From NCBI GenBank assembly GCA_934547065.1, contig CAKTEF010000014.1:1-44330 (forward strand): a DNA stretch of 44,330 bases, read 5' to 3'. Positions within the stretch are counted from its first letter, which is position 1; every line of letters starts with the position of its first letter. Positions 23,384-31,209 of this stretch are shown here, piece by piece. Below the pieces are notes generated by a model. The model was not told where the DNA came from. It worked only from the letters and a program-made list of their open reading frames with translations, and did not search any database. This stretch comes from an uncultured Faecalibacterium sp. Its GTDB lineage: Bacteria; Bacillota; Clostridia; Oscillospirales; Ruminococcaceae. A program made the translations under genes and the position numbers.

Positions 23384-24103
23384 TTACGTTTCCAGAAATT
23401 TACGGAACGCGGCGCGGACGGCGGGTTCGCGCCCGCGGGGGATGGGCACCCGCGCACCGCTGCGCATCCGCAGCTCCCCGGCGGAGAGCTGGGCGGCAGC
23501 CGCCAGGTTCACCACATAGGAGCGGTGGGGCTGGACAAAGCGCTCGTCGGCCAGCAGCGGCTTTGCCACCTCCGAAAACGGCACCCGCAGCGAGAGCGAG
23601 GCCACGTCCTCGCCGCTGGCAAGGTGGAAGTGGACGACGTGGTGGGTACACTCCAAAAACTCGATGTCCGCAAAGGGCAGCGCCCGCAGGCCCGCTGCCG
23701 TGCTCACCGGGATCACAGGGCCGTACTCCGGCTCAGTGGCCCGGTCCAGCAGGGCCGTAAGCTGCTCCGGCCGGAACGGGATGGGCAGATACTGCATCGC
23801 ATCCACCCGGAACGCCTCGTAGGCGTAGGCCGTGGTATGGGCCAGAAACGCCAGCGGGGCCCGCACGCCCCGGCTGCGCAGCTGGGCCGCCGCCTTCAGC
23901 CCGGCGGCCGGGTCGGCAGCCGCCAGCTCGATCAGGTACAGCTCAAAGCGTTCCCCCGCTGCCTCATGCAGCAGGCGGGCCGGGTCGGCCATCTGTTCCA
24001 CGATGCAGCCGTCGGCCCGGCGGGCATAATACTCCATGCACTGCCGCTGGATCCGGCTGCGCAGAACCGCATCCGGGCTGCACACCGCAATGTGAAAGAT
24101 CAT
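23384..24103 (-). CDS. LytTR-type response regulator with degenerate receiver
   Basis: 239 residues. The N-terminal ~120 residues look like a receiver fold (MIFHIAVCSPDAVLRSRIQR, then ERFELYLIELAAADP). The expected phospho-acceptor Asp position appears to be E59, and the conserved Lys of YLLKPF is I108 (QYLPIPF). The C-terminal ~100 residues are a LytTR DNA-binding domain: IEFLECTHHVVHFHLASGED, VPFSEVAKPLLADERFVQPHRSYVVNL (the F.r.hrsyiVNl signature), and IPRGREPAVRAAFRKFL. It probably binds DNA without phosphorylation; no histidine kinase is nearby. GGAGG precedes the ATG at 24103. Confidence 0.85.
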   Translation of the reverse strand: MIFHIAVCSPDAVLRSRIQRQCMEYYARRADGCIVEQMADPARLLHEAAGERFELYLIELAAADPAAGLKAAAQLRSRGVRAPLAFLAHTTAYAYEAFRVDAMQYLPIPFRPEQLTALLDRATEPEYGPVIPVSTAAGLRALPFADIEFLECTHHVVHFHLASGEDVASLSLRVPFSEVAKPLLADERFVQPHRSYVVNLAAAAQLSAGELRMRSGARVPIPRGREPAVRAAFRKFLET

Positions 24104-24137
24104 CTCCAAAACACCTCCCTCCGCCCCCGCCGGGCCC

Positions 24138-24166
24138 TTGCATTTTGGTCCGCAGGGGAGTATCAT
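24138..24166 (+). promoter_or_regulatory. Predicted promoter of the glycosyltransferase gene
   Basis: TTGCAT (24138-24143), 17-base spacer, TATCAT (24161-24166), 32 bases before the start codon. It lies between the divergent LytTR regulator and the glycosyltransferase. Confidence 0.6.
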
Positions 24167-24198
24167 GAACAAAAACAACAAAAAGGAGACTTCGTATT

Positions 24199-25140
24199 AT
24201 GAGCCAGCCCCTTGTCAGCATCATCCTGCCCGTTTACAACGCTCAGAGCCACCTGGAACGCTGCATCGGCAGCATCCTGGCCCAGACGTACCGGGATCTG
24301 GAGCTCATCATCCTGAACGACGGCTCCAAGGACCAGAGCCTGCCCGTGTGCGAGGCATTCCGCGCCAGGGACAGCCGCATCCTGCTGGTGGATAAGGACA
24401 ACTCCGGCGTGTCCGACACCCGGAACCTGGGCCTGAAGCTGGCGGGCGGCAAGTATATCCAGTTTGTGGACAGCGACGATCACATCGCCCCCGACTACAC
24501 CCAGCATCTGGTCACGGCGGCGGAACAGAACCACGCAGATCTGGTGATCGCGCCCTACAAAATGGTGATCCCCGCCGGGGTCTCCAAGCCGGAGCAGGTG
24601 TTGGAAAAACTGCAGGACGACCTGGGCGTGATGAGCGTAGCCCGCCCCCCGGAGGTGCGGGAGTACGGCTTTTTGCCCGCAGGCATCTACGACAAGGACA
24701 CCTTTGCGCTGCGCCTGATGGACAAGCCCGCCTCCTACTTTTACAGTGTGCTCTGGAACAAGCTCTACCGCCGGGACATCCTGACGGGAAACGACATCCG
24801 CTTTACCAGCGAGCTGCGCTGGGCCGAGGATCTGGTGTTCAACATGCAGTATATCCAGTACGCCCAGACGTTCGTCTCCATTGCCGCGCCGGGCTATTTC
24901 TACGTCCAGAATCCTCAGAGCATCTGCCACACCCAGATCAACCCGGCCACGCTGGTGCAGAACAAGGTGCAGACGTTCCGCTATTACAAGGACCTGTATA
25001 CCCGGCTTGGCATGTACGAGGAGGTGCGCCCCCAGCTGTATAAGTTCCTGGTGGACATTGCCGAGAGCACCTATCCCTCCGGGCCGTTCAAGAAGCTGAT
25101 CGACGAAGCAAAGGATTACTGGAAGAACCGCACCGAGTAA
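24199..25140 (+). CDS. Family 2 glycosyltransferase
   Basis: 313 residues. The GT-A domain has VSIILPVYNAQSHLERCIGSILAQTY, LELIILNDGSKDQS, LLVDKDNSGVSDTRNLGLKLAGGKYIQFVDSDDH (DxD metal motif SDD) and the downstream WNKLYRRDI and ELRWAEDLVFN (catalytic acid ED region). These are the hallmarks of GT2 enzymes that build surface polysaccharide or glycolipid. No transmembrane segment is seen, so it acts at the inner membrane face. AAAAGGAG precedes the ATG. It is monocistronic between two terminators; acceptor and donor are unknown. Confidence 0.92.
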   Translation: MSQPLVSIILPVYNAQSHLERCIGSILAQTYRDLELIILNDGSKDQSLPVCEAFRARDSRILLVDKDNSGVSDTRNLGLKLAGGKYIQFVDSDDHIAPDYTQHLVTAAEQNHADLVIAPYKMVIPAGVSKPEQVLEKLQDDLGVMSVARPPEVREYGFLPAGIYDKDTFALRLMDKPASYFYSVLWNKLYRRDILTGNDIRFTSELRWAEDLVFNMQYIQYAQTFVSIAAPGYFYVQNPQSICHTQINPATLVQNKVQTFRYYKDLYTRLGMYEEVRPQLYKFLVDIAESTYPSGPFKKLIDEAKDYWKNRTE

Positions 25141-25142
25141 AC

Positions 25143-25178
25143 AAAAGGCGGGCAGCCCCCTGGGCTGCCTGCCTTTTT
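25143..25178. terminator. Bidirectional terminator between glycosyltransferase and aminopeptidase genes
   Basis: A stem of about 14 pairs (AAGGCGGGCAGCCC with GGGCTGCCTGCCTT, one G-U) with a short loop, flanked by A4 and T5. Confidence 0.8.
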
Positions 25179-25188
25179 GGGTTTTCGA

Positions 25189-26988
25189 TCAAGCGCCGAT
25201 GGCTGCGCACTTTTTGGCCAGCCAGTCCCGTTCTTCCTCGGTCAGGCGGGGAGCCAGCTTTTCAAACACGGCGCGGTGGTAGGCGTTCAGCCAATCCAGC
25301 TGATCGCGGGTCAGCACGCCAGGCACCACGGGCGAGGTGGCAATGGGCACAAAGGTGATGGGCCGGAACGCCAGGAATTCGCCGTACTGGTTGGAGGCCT
25401 TGTGATAGCATTCCAGCTCGTTTTCGATCCGGATGCCGACAACGCCGCCCTCGTAAACGCCCGGCTCGTCGGTGACGATCATGCCCGGCTGGAACACGGT
25501 GGTGTTCCGGCCGTTCAGGGCGTGGGGGCCCTCATGCACATTGCCCACAAAGCTGACGCTGTGGCCGGTGCCGCAGCGGTAGTTGATCAGATGCTGCCAC
25601 AGCGGCTCGCGCGCGATGGTGTCCAGCATGTGGCCGTCGCAGTAGTCCAGCCAGACAGCCTTTGCAATGTCGATGTGGCACTGCAGCGTCCAGGTGTAGA
25701 ACAGCTTTTCGTCCTCGGTCAGCTCACCCAGCGGGTAGGTGCGGGTGATGTCGGTGGTGCCGTCCAGATAGGTTGCGCCGCTGTCCACCAGCAAAAAGCC
25801 CCTGCGTTCCAGCTTGGCGTGATCGGCCTCCGTCGCGTGGTAGTGCATCATGGCCGCATTTCCGCCGTAGGCAGCAATGGTGCCAAAGCTTTCCACGATG
25901 AACTTGTCCTGGGCACTGCGGTACTTGTGCAGGATCTCGTCCACGGTCAGCTCGGTCAGCTCCTCGCCCGCTGCCAGGCGCTCCTCCAGCTCTTTCTGGA
26001 ACCGCACCATGGCCACGGCATCCCGCAGGTGGGTTTCGCGGTTGTGGGTCAGCTCCACCTCGTTCTTGATGCCTTTCATCGGCAGCAGGGGGTCCGCCTC
26101 GTCCTTGACGGTCAGGGCGGCGTTCTGCCGCAGTGTCTCGTACACGGCAAAGTTCACGGAAGCCGGGTCGGCCAGCACGGTCTGCGGCTCCGTCTCGGCG
26201 GCCAGCAGGGGCAGCACATCATTGTACTCGGCCAGGGTGACACCGTTGGCTTCCAGCTCGGCCCTGGCTTCCGGGGTCACGCGGGCCGTATTGATGAACA
26301 GCACGGCGCGGTCCGGGGTCACATAGCAATAGGCCATGGCGTAGGGCGTGCAGTTGATGTCCATGGCGCGCAGGTTCAGCAGCCAGGCCAGGTTGTCCAG
26401 CTTGCCCACCAGCTGGGCCGTGCAGCCCAGTTCTTTCAGCTTGGCACGCAGCTGATCCAGCTTTTCGGCCGGGGAGAAGCCCGCGTACTCCTTGGGCAGC
26501 ACCCAGGCCGGGGTGGCCGGCAGGGCGGGGCGGCCCTCGGTCCACAGCTCATCTTCCAGGTTCAGCAGCTTGATGGTGCCGTGCTTTGCCTCCAGGGCCT
26601 TTTGCAGGCTGCGCACCAGGTGGCAGGAGGCGGTCAGGCCGCACAGGCCGACCACGCCGCCCTCCGGCAGAGCGTCGGCGCAATACTGTTCGGCTGTGGG
26701 CACGCCGGGTTCGCCCATCCGCTCAAGCTGGATCTCCGTTCCGGCGATCTCTTTTTCGGCCTGCACAAAATAACGGCCGTCGGCCCACACGGCGCTGGCC
26801 GTGCGGGTGACCACAAAGTTGGAGTTCTCCCCATGGAAGCCGGAGAAATAGGTCAGCGAGGTATAGTGGTCGGGCAGATACTCGCTGGAATGCGGGTCGC
26901 CCACCGGGATCAGGTAAATGTCCACGCCGTTGGCATCCATGGCAGCGCGCAGGGCGGCCAGGCGCTCCGGAACGGGATTCATGCTCAT
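25189..26988 (-). CDS. Xaa-Pro aminopeptidase (M24B family)
   Basis: 599 residues, the long three-domain form. Two creatinase-type N-terminal domains (about 1-310, e.g. GVDIYLIPVGDPHSSEYLPDHY and YFSGFHGENSNFVVT) precede the M24 pita-bread domain. Metal ligands lie in LLVDSGATYLDGTTDITRTY (two Asp), GTGHSVSFVGNVHEGPHAL (His), VTDEPGVY (Glu) and IRIENEL (Glu). It removes an N-terminal residue before proline from peptides in the cytoplasm. AAGGA lies seven bases before ATG 26988; a second ATG two codons later is possible. Confidence 0.94.
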   Translation of the reverse strand: MSMNPVPERLAALRAAMDANGVDIYLIPVGDPHSSEYLPDHYTSLTYFSGFHGENSNFVVTRTASAVWADGRYFVQAEKEIAGTEIQLERMGEPGVPTAEQYCADALPEGGVVGLCGLTASCHLVRSLQKALEAKHGTIKLLNLEDELWTEGRPALPATPAWVLPKEYAGFSPAEKLDQLRAKLKELGCTAQLVGKLDNLAWLLNLRAMDINCTPYAMAYCYVTPDRAVLFINTARVTPEARAELEANGVTLAEYNDVLPLLAAETEPQTVLADPASVNFAVYETLRQNAALTVKDEADPLLPMKGIKNEVELTHNRETHLRDAVAMVRFQKELEERLAAGEELTELTVDEILHKYRSAQDKFIVESFGTIAAYGGNAAMMHYHATEADHAKLERRGFLLVDSGATYLDGTTDITRTYPLGELTEDEKLFYTWTLQCHIDIAKAVWLDYCDGHMLDTIAREPLWQHLINYRCGTGHSVSFVGNVHEGPHALNGRNTTVFQPGMIVTDEPGVYEGGVVGIRIENELECYHKASNQYGEFLAFRPITFVPIATSPVVPGVLTRDQLDWLNAYHRAVFEKLAPRLTEEERDWLAKKCAAIGA

Positions 26989-27051
26989 GATAAGTTCCTT
27001 CTTTCTGTTTTTTGCCGGAAAAACGTCCGGCAGCGATGATTTGCCGGGTCT

Positions 27052-27080
27052 ATTGTATCATTCCGGCGGAAAGATTGCAA
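27052..27080 (-). promoter_or_regulatory. Predicted promoter of the Xaa-Pro aminopeptidase gene
   Basis: Minus-strand TTGCAA (27075-27080), 17-base spacer, TACAAT (27052-27057). Confidence 0.65.
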
Positions 27081-27160
27081 TCAGGGGGCTGATTTTCCTG
27101 AAAACGCAACCAAATCGCAAAAAATGTTACAATTTTTTCTTGAAAAAGGCCGATTTCCCA

Positions 27161-27179
27161 TTGACAACCTTGTTATAAT
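27161..27179 (+). promoter_or_regulatory. Promoter and possible operator of the CobW pair
   Basis: A perfect TATAAT (27174-27179) preceded by TGT makes an extended -10. TTGACA at 27161-27166 is only seven bases away, too near to be its -35. TGACAA-CC-TTGTTA is a near-palindrome covering both and could be a metalloregulator site. A leader of about 90 nt follows, with a small GCCC/GGGC-TTTT hairpin near 27231-27246. Confidence 0.5.
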
Positions 27180-27274
27180 AGGGATGTAAGAATTTTGGGC
27201 CAGCACTCCGCGGCTCTGATTGCTGAACAGCCCATTGCGGGCTTTTGTACAAAAAGAAAGAGGCAGACAGCATT

Positions 27275-28543
27275 ATGACCAAGATTGATATTTTTTCCGG
27301 CTTCCTTGGTGCCGGTAAGACCACACTGATCAAAAAGCTCATCCAGGAGTCCTTTGCGGGCCAGCAGGTCGTTCTGATCGAGAACGAGTTCGGCGAGATC
27401 GGCATTGACGGCGGCTTTTTGAAAGAATCCGGCATCCAGATCAACGAGCTGAACGCAGGCTGCATCTGCTGCTCTCTGGTGGGCGATTTCCGCGCCGCTT
27501 TGCAGCAGGTGGTAGAGCAGTATCACCCCGACCGCATCGTGATCGAGCCTTCCGGTGTGGGCAAGCTGAGCGATGTGACCCGTGCCGTGGAGGGCGTGGC
27601 CGAGCATCTGGACGTGCAGCTGAACAGCTTTGTCACCGTAGCCGATGTGAACAAGGTCAAGATGTATATGAAGAACTTCGGCGAGTTCTACGACGACCAG
27701 ATCAGCCACGCAAGCTGCATCATCCTCAGCCGCACCCAGACCGCCAGCGAGGAAAAGATCGCTGCCGCTGTGGCCATGCTGCGCGAGAAGAACCCCACCG
27801 CCACCATCGTGACCACCGCATGGGATGCTTTGACCGGTGAGCAGATCCTGAACGCCATGTCCACCAAGGACGACTTCAAGGCGGAGCTGATCGCCATGGC
27901 TGCCAAGGCCAACGCCGACCACGCCCACGAGGACGAGGAAGAAGAACACGAGCACCATCACCACCACTACGATGAAAACGGCGTGTGCAGCTGCGGCCAT
28001 CACCACCACGATGATGACGATGAAGACGAGCACGAGCATCATCACCACGATCATGATGACGAGGAGGACCACGACGGCCACTGCTGCTGCCACCACCATC
28101 ACGATCATGACGAGGATGATGACCACGACGAGCACGAGCACCATCACCACGAGCATGATGAAGACGGCCACTGCTGCCACCATCACGATCATGACGATGA
28201 GCATGAGCATGAGGAGGACGGCCACTGCTGCTGCGGCCATCATCACCATCACCACCACGACCACGATGCCGACGAGGTGTTCACCAGCTGGGGCGTGGAG
28301 ACGGCCAAAAAGTTCACCAAGGCTGACATTGAGCACGCCCTTACCGAGCTGGACGGCGGCAGCTACGGCATGATCCTGCGCAGCAAGGGCATCGTGGACG
28401 GCGGTGCCGACGGCTGGCTGGAGTTCGACTATGTTCCCGGCGAGTGGGAAGTCCGTTCCCGCAGCGCCGATGTGGGCGGCAAGCTGGTGGTCATTGGCTC
28501 CAAGCTGGACGAAAAGGCCATCGCCGCCCTGTTTGGCTGCTAA
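27275..28543 (+). CDS. CobW/COG0523 GTPase with long His/Cys-rich insert (metallochaperone)
   Basis: 422 residues. The G3E GTPase domain has Walker A GFLGAGKT (residues 9-16), the COG0523 metal motif CICC (63-66, G-C-I-C-C) and an IVIEPSGVGKLSDV switch region. The usual NKxD base motif reads SRTQ. Residues ~214-332 form an extreme His/Asp/Glu-rich insert with four repeats of a G-(H/V)-C-(C/S)-C type knot, each followed by His clusters. The C-terminal CobW domain follows (TKADIEHALTELDGGSYGMILRSKGIV). It probably stores and delivers zinc or nickel. ATG 27275 was chosen over an upstream TTG; AAAGAGG lies a little far upstream. Operon with the next gene. Confidence 0.9.
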   Translation: MTKIDIFSGFLGAGKTTLIKKLIQESFAGQQVVLIENEFGEIGIDGGFLKESGIQINELNAGCICCSLVGDFRAALQQVVEQYHPDRIVIEPSGVGKLSDVTRAVEGVAEHLDVQLNSFVTVADVNKVKMYMKNFGEFYDDQISHASCIILSRTQTASEEKIAAAVAMLREKNPTATIVTTAWDALTGEQILNAMSTKDDFKAELIAMAAKANADHAHEDEEEEHEHHHHHYDENGVCSCGHHHHDDDDEDEHEHHHHDHDDEEDHDGHCCCHHHHDHDEDDDHDEHEHHHHEHDEDGHCCHHHDHDDEHEHEEDGHCCCGHHHHHHHDHDADEVFTSWGVETAKKFTKADIEHALTELDGGSYGMILRSKGIVDGGADGWLEFDYVPGEWEVRSRSADVGGKLVVIGSKLDEKAIAALFGC

Positions 28544-28566
28544 AAACTAAAGGAGTAAAACCAATT

Positions 28567-29529
28567 ATGGCAAACGAGATCCCGGTTTACCTGTTTGTGG
28601 GCTTCCTCGAAAGCGGGAAGACCAAGTTCATCCAGGAGACCTTTGAAGACCCCAACTTCGACTCCGGCGACAAGACCCTGCTGCTGGTCTGCGAGGAGGG
28701 CGAAGAAGAATACAACGAGAAAAAGTTCGCATTCCCCGGCGTGACCCTGCGCGTACTGGAGGACAAGGCCGAGCTGAACGCCCAGAACCTGGCCAAAATG
28801 GCCAAGGAGGCCGATGCGGGCCGCGTGGTGATCGAGTACAACGGGATGTGGCTGCTGCAGGACCTGGCAGAGAACATCCCGGAAAACTGGATCGTCTACC
28901 AGTGCATCGCCACGGCCGACGGCACCACGGCCCTGACCTACGCCCGCGACAACTCCATGCGCAGCCTGATGCTGGACAAGATCGCCCGCAGTGAGCTGAT
29001 CGTGTTCAACCGCGCTGAGGCCGTGAACAACGATGCCGCCCGGCAGGAGCTGCACAAGCTGGTGCGCCAGGCCTCCCGCAAGTGCGACATCGCCTATGAG
29101 TTCGCCGACGGCAGCGTGGCCTACGACGACATCCCCGACCCGCTGCCCTTCGACCTGAACGCCCCGGTGGTGGAGATCGGCGACGACGATTTCGGCATCT
29201 GGTATATGGACTGCCAGGACGAGCCCCAGAAGTACGCCGGAAAGACCGTGCGGTTCCTGGCCCAGGTGTGCCAGACCAACCGCGCCGGCAAAAACAGCTT
29301 TGTGCCCGGCCGCTTTGCCATGACCTGCTGCGTGCAGGACATCCAGTTCGTGGGCTTCCCCTGCAGCTATGACGGCTACAAGGCCCTGGAGCAGCGCGCC
29401 TGGGTGCGTGTGACCGCCAAGGTCAGCTACAAGTTCCACAACATCTACCGCGGCAAGGGCCCGGTGCTGACCGCCGTTTCGGTGGAGCCTGCCGAAAAGC
29501 CGCTGAACGATGTGGTAACATTCTCTTAA
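28567..29529 (+). CDS. CobW-like GTPase fused to YcgQ/TIGR03943-type domain
   Basis: 320 residues. Residues ~5-190 are a CobW-like P-loop domain with Walker A GFLESGKT (12-19), but no CxCC motif and no His tail. Residues ~220-320 (AGKTVRFLAQVCQTNRAGKN, FVPGRFAMTCCVQDIQFVGF, ALEQRAWVRVTAKVSY) match the OB-like C-terminal domain of YcgQ/TIGR03943 proteins, with its R-F-x-x-x-C-C signature, which in Bacilli is tied to zinc control. It starts 23 bases after the first CobW gene with AAAGGAG. It probably works with that protein in zinc allocation; this is inference from domain pairing. Confidence 0.85.
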   Translation: MANEIPVYLFVGFLESGKTKFIQETFEDPNFDSGDKTLLLVCEEGEEEYNEKKFAFPGVTLRVLEDKAELNAQNLAKMAKEADAGRVVIEYNGMWLLQDLAENIPENWIVYQCIATADGTTALTYARDNSMRSLMLDKIARSELIVFNRAEAVNNDAARQELHKLVRQASRKCDIAYEFADGSVAYDDIPDPLPFDLNAPVVEIGDDDFGIWYMDCQDEPQKYAGKTVRFLAQVCQTNRAGKNSFVPGRFAMTCCVQDIQFVGFPCSYDGYKALEQRAWVRVTAKVSYKFHNIYRGKGPVLTAVSVEPAEKPLNDVVTFS

Positions 29530-29605
29530 CAAGGTCTGCCGGTTCCCCGCAAAGGGAGCCGTTGCCCACACAGTTCCGATCAAGATCCAAATGGAGGGTC
29601 GCATT

Positions 29606-30070
29606 ATGAAAACTCTGTTCCGTGTTCTGGGCGCAGCGGCAGCAGTTGCTGTCACGGGTGCCGCCATCGTTGTGCTGGACAAAATCCTGAACGACAAAGA
29701 TCCGCTCCATGTGGAAGCGGTGGAGTTCCCTGAAGAAGCCGAAAAGGATGCCGCCGAGGCCGAAAAGACCGCCGAAGCGTATGCCGAGGGGGAGGCAAAG
29801 ACCGCCGAAGCCGGGGATGCCTGGCCCCCCGCCTTTGAAAAGAGCACCCCGGCTGAGCCGGAAGCCCCGGCTGCCGAAGCCGACCAGCCCCAGGCGCAGC
29901 CCGACCCGAGCGAGGAGCGCCCGGCGGAGACTGCCCCGGAGACCGTCAACCCCGTAGAAGCAGCCCCTGCTGTGGCCCCCAAGGACGAGAACGGCAAGTT
30001 CGATGTCACCAAGATCGCCGATGCAAGCGATTTTACCGGCATTGAAGAAGAATCCGGCTGCCAGAGCTGA
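29606..30070 (+). CDS. Membrane-anchored Ala/Glu/Pro-rich protein (unknown)
   Basis: 154 residues. One N-terminal hydrophobic segment (LFRVLGAAAAVAVTGAAIVVL, residues ~4-24) is followed by a low-complexity acidic, Ala/Pro/Glu-rich stretch (about 40-125) and a less biased end KFDVTKIADASDFTGIEEE. No enzyme motif is visible. GGAGGG lies before the ATG, and codon use agrees with the neighbours, so it is probably real. It follows the CobW pair by 76 bases and shares their terminator (30093-30132), so it may be in the same transcript. The function is unknown. Confidence 0.7.
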   Translation: MKTLFRVLGAAAAVAVTGAAIVVLDKILNDKDPLHVEAVEFPEEAEKDAAEAEKTAEAYAEGEAKTAEAGDAWPPAFEKSTPAEPEAPAAEADQPQAQPDPSEERPAETAPETVNPVEAAPAVAPKDENGKFDVTKIADASDFTGIEEESGCQS

Positions 30071-30092
30071 GGATCTCTTTCATCTTATAAGA

Positions 30093-30132
30093 AAAACGGG
30101 AGACGGCATTGCACGATGCCGTCTCCCGTTTT
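30093..30132. terminator. Strong bidirectional terminator
   Basis: Perfect 17-base arms (30093-30109 and 30116-30132) with a six-base loop, flanked by A and T runs. It separates the CobW unit from the convergent flavoprotein gene. Confidence 0.9.
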
Positions 30133-30140
30133 GTTTCTGC

Positions 30141-30998
30141 TTACGCTTTCCGCACGGCCTTGGCCGCTTCGGTGCCCGCCAGCGCCCCCTCGTACACGGC
30201 CTTGGCCACCTGCAAAAGGCCCCCGGTGCAGTCGCCCGCCGCGTACAGGCCGGGCAGGGTGGTCTGCATGTGGCTGTCCACCACGATCCTGCTGCCGTCC
30301 ACTTCAGCTCCCAGCTTGCGGGCCAGCGCGGTGCTGCCTGCCACGCCCAGGGCCACGAATACCCCGGCCAGCGCCAGTGTTTCGCCCCCGGCCAGCTGCA
30401 CGCCCGTGACCCGCTCCTCGCCCAGGATGGCTTCCACCGGCTCGGTTCGCACCGTTACCTCCGGCGGGAACTGTGCCGTCAGCGGGGCACCGTTCGTCAG
30501 CAGCGTCACGCCGCCCACCACGGGCAGCAGGGCCTGGACCTCATGCAGGGCATACTCGCCGCTGCCCAGAACGGCCACGGCCTTGCCCCGGTAGAAAAAG
30601 GCATCGCAGACGGCACAATAGCTCACGCCGTGGCCCTCCAGCCCGGTCAGACCGAGGATGCGGGGCACCGCACGGGCCGCCCCCGTGGCCAGGATCACGG
30701 CATCCGCCGGGAACTCCCCGGCCAGCGTTTCCACCGTGAGCCGGTCGGTATAGGTCAGGCCCACAGCCTCCGTGGTGACGAACCGCACCCCCAGCGCCTT
30801 TGCGCCCTCGATGCCCCGGCGCTCCAGCTCCGCGCCGGAAATCGGCCCGGCAAAGCCGTAATAGTTCTCGATCTTCTCTGCACGGTCCAGCGCGCCCGGC
30901 CCCTTGGTCAGGACCGTGGTTTCCACCCCGGCGCGGGCTGTGTACAGCGCGGCGGACACCCCCGCCGGGCCGGAGCCGACAATGACGATGTTTGGCAT
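30141..30998 (-). CDS. Thioredoxin-reductase-like flavoprotein with altered NADPH site
   Basis: 285 residues, a little shorter than TrxB (~310). FAD motif IVIVGSGPAGVSAALYTAR (residues 4-22), redox pair CAVC (C128, C131), and C-terminal FAD motif GLYAAGDCTGGLLQVAKAVYEG are all in place. The second Rossmann motif reads VLGSGEYALHEV instead of GGGDSAxEEA, and the HRRxxxR motif that holds the NADPH phosphate is absent (LLTNGAPLTAQFP instead). It may use ferredoxin or another donor, as reported for some clostridial flavin-dependent thioredoxin reductases, or reduce another partner. AAGGAG precedes ATG 30998. A minus-strand TATAAT lies at 31113-31118. Confidence 0.85.
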   Translation of the reverse strand: MPNIVIVGSGPAGVSAALYTARAGVETTVLTKGPGALDRAEKIENYYGFAGPISGAELERRGIEGAKALGVRFVTTEAVGLTYTDRLTVETLAGEFPADAVILATGAARAVPRILGLTGLEGHGVSYCAVCDAFFYRGKAVAVLGSGEYALHEVQALLPVVGGVTLLTNGAPLTAQFPPEVTVRTEPVEAILGEERVTGVQLAGGETLALAGVFVALGVAGSTALARKLGAEVDGSRIVVDSHMQTTLPGLYAAGDCTGGLLQVAKAVYEGALAGTEAAKAVRKA

Positions 30999-30999
30999 A

Positions 31000-31209
31000 G
31001 AATCATCTCCTTGTTTTTCTGTGCAATCTCTCGGCTGTTGCAGCCATTCCCAAATCAGCATCTGCCGCAAGGCATTCCACCTCATCCGTCGCCTGCGGCG
31101 ACAGCTATTGCTATTATACCGCAAAACGTCCCACTTTTCATCCCCGGCGGAGTGTGTTATACTGGGAGCGTTGCAAACGATCCATTTTTGCCATGGAGGG
31201 CTTGTTTTT
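31000..31209. other. Divergent promoter region, flavoprotein and asparaginase
   Basis: Minus strand: TATAAT (31113-31118) for the flavoprotein gene, with a GTCGCC-TGC-GGCGAC hairpin (about 31088-31102) in its leader. Plus strand: extended -10 TGTTATACT (TATACT 31158-31163) for the asparaginase gene. Neither has a good -35. Confidence 0.45.

Noticed and set aside
27173..28336. Minus-strand frame of 387 codons with long Val/Met/Ala hydrophobic runs opposite the CobW gene
   Set aside because: It is the antisense of the His/Asp repeat (CAC/GAT codons read back as GTG/ATC). There is no start region with a ribosome site, and it lacks normal membrane-protein composition.
28540..30042. Minus-strand frame of 500 codons opposite the second CobW gene
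   Set aside because: Antisense shadow of two real genes; Ser/Ala/Val/Gly-rich with no ribosome site.
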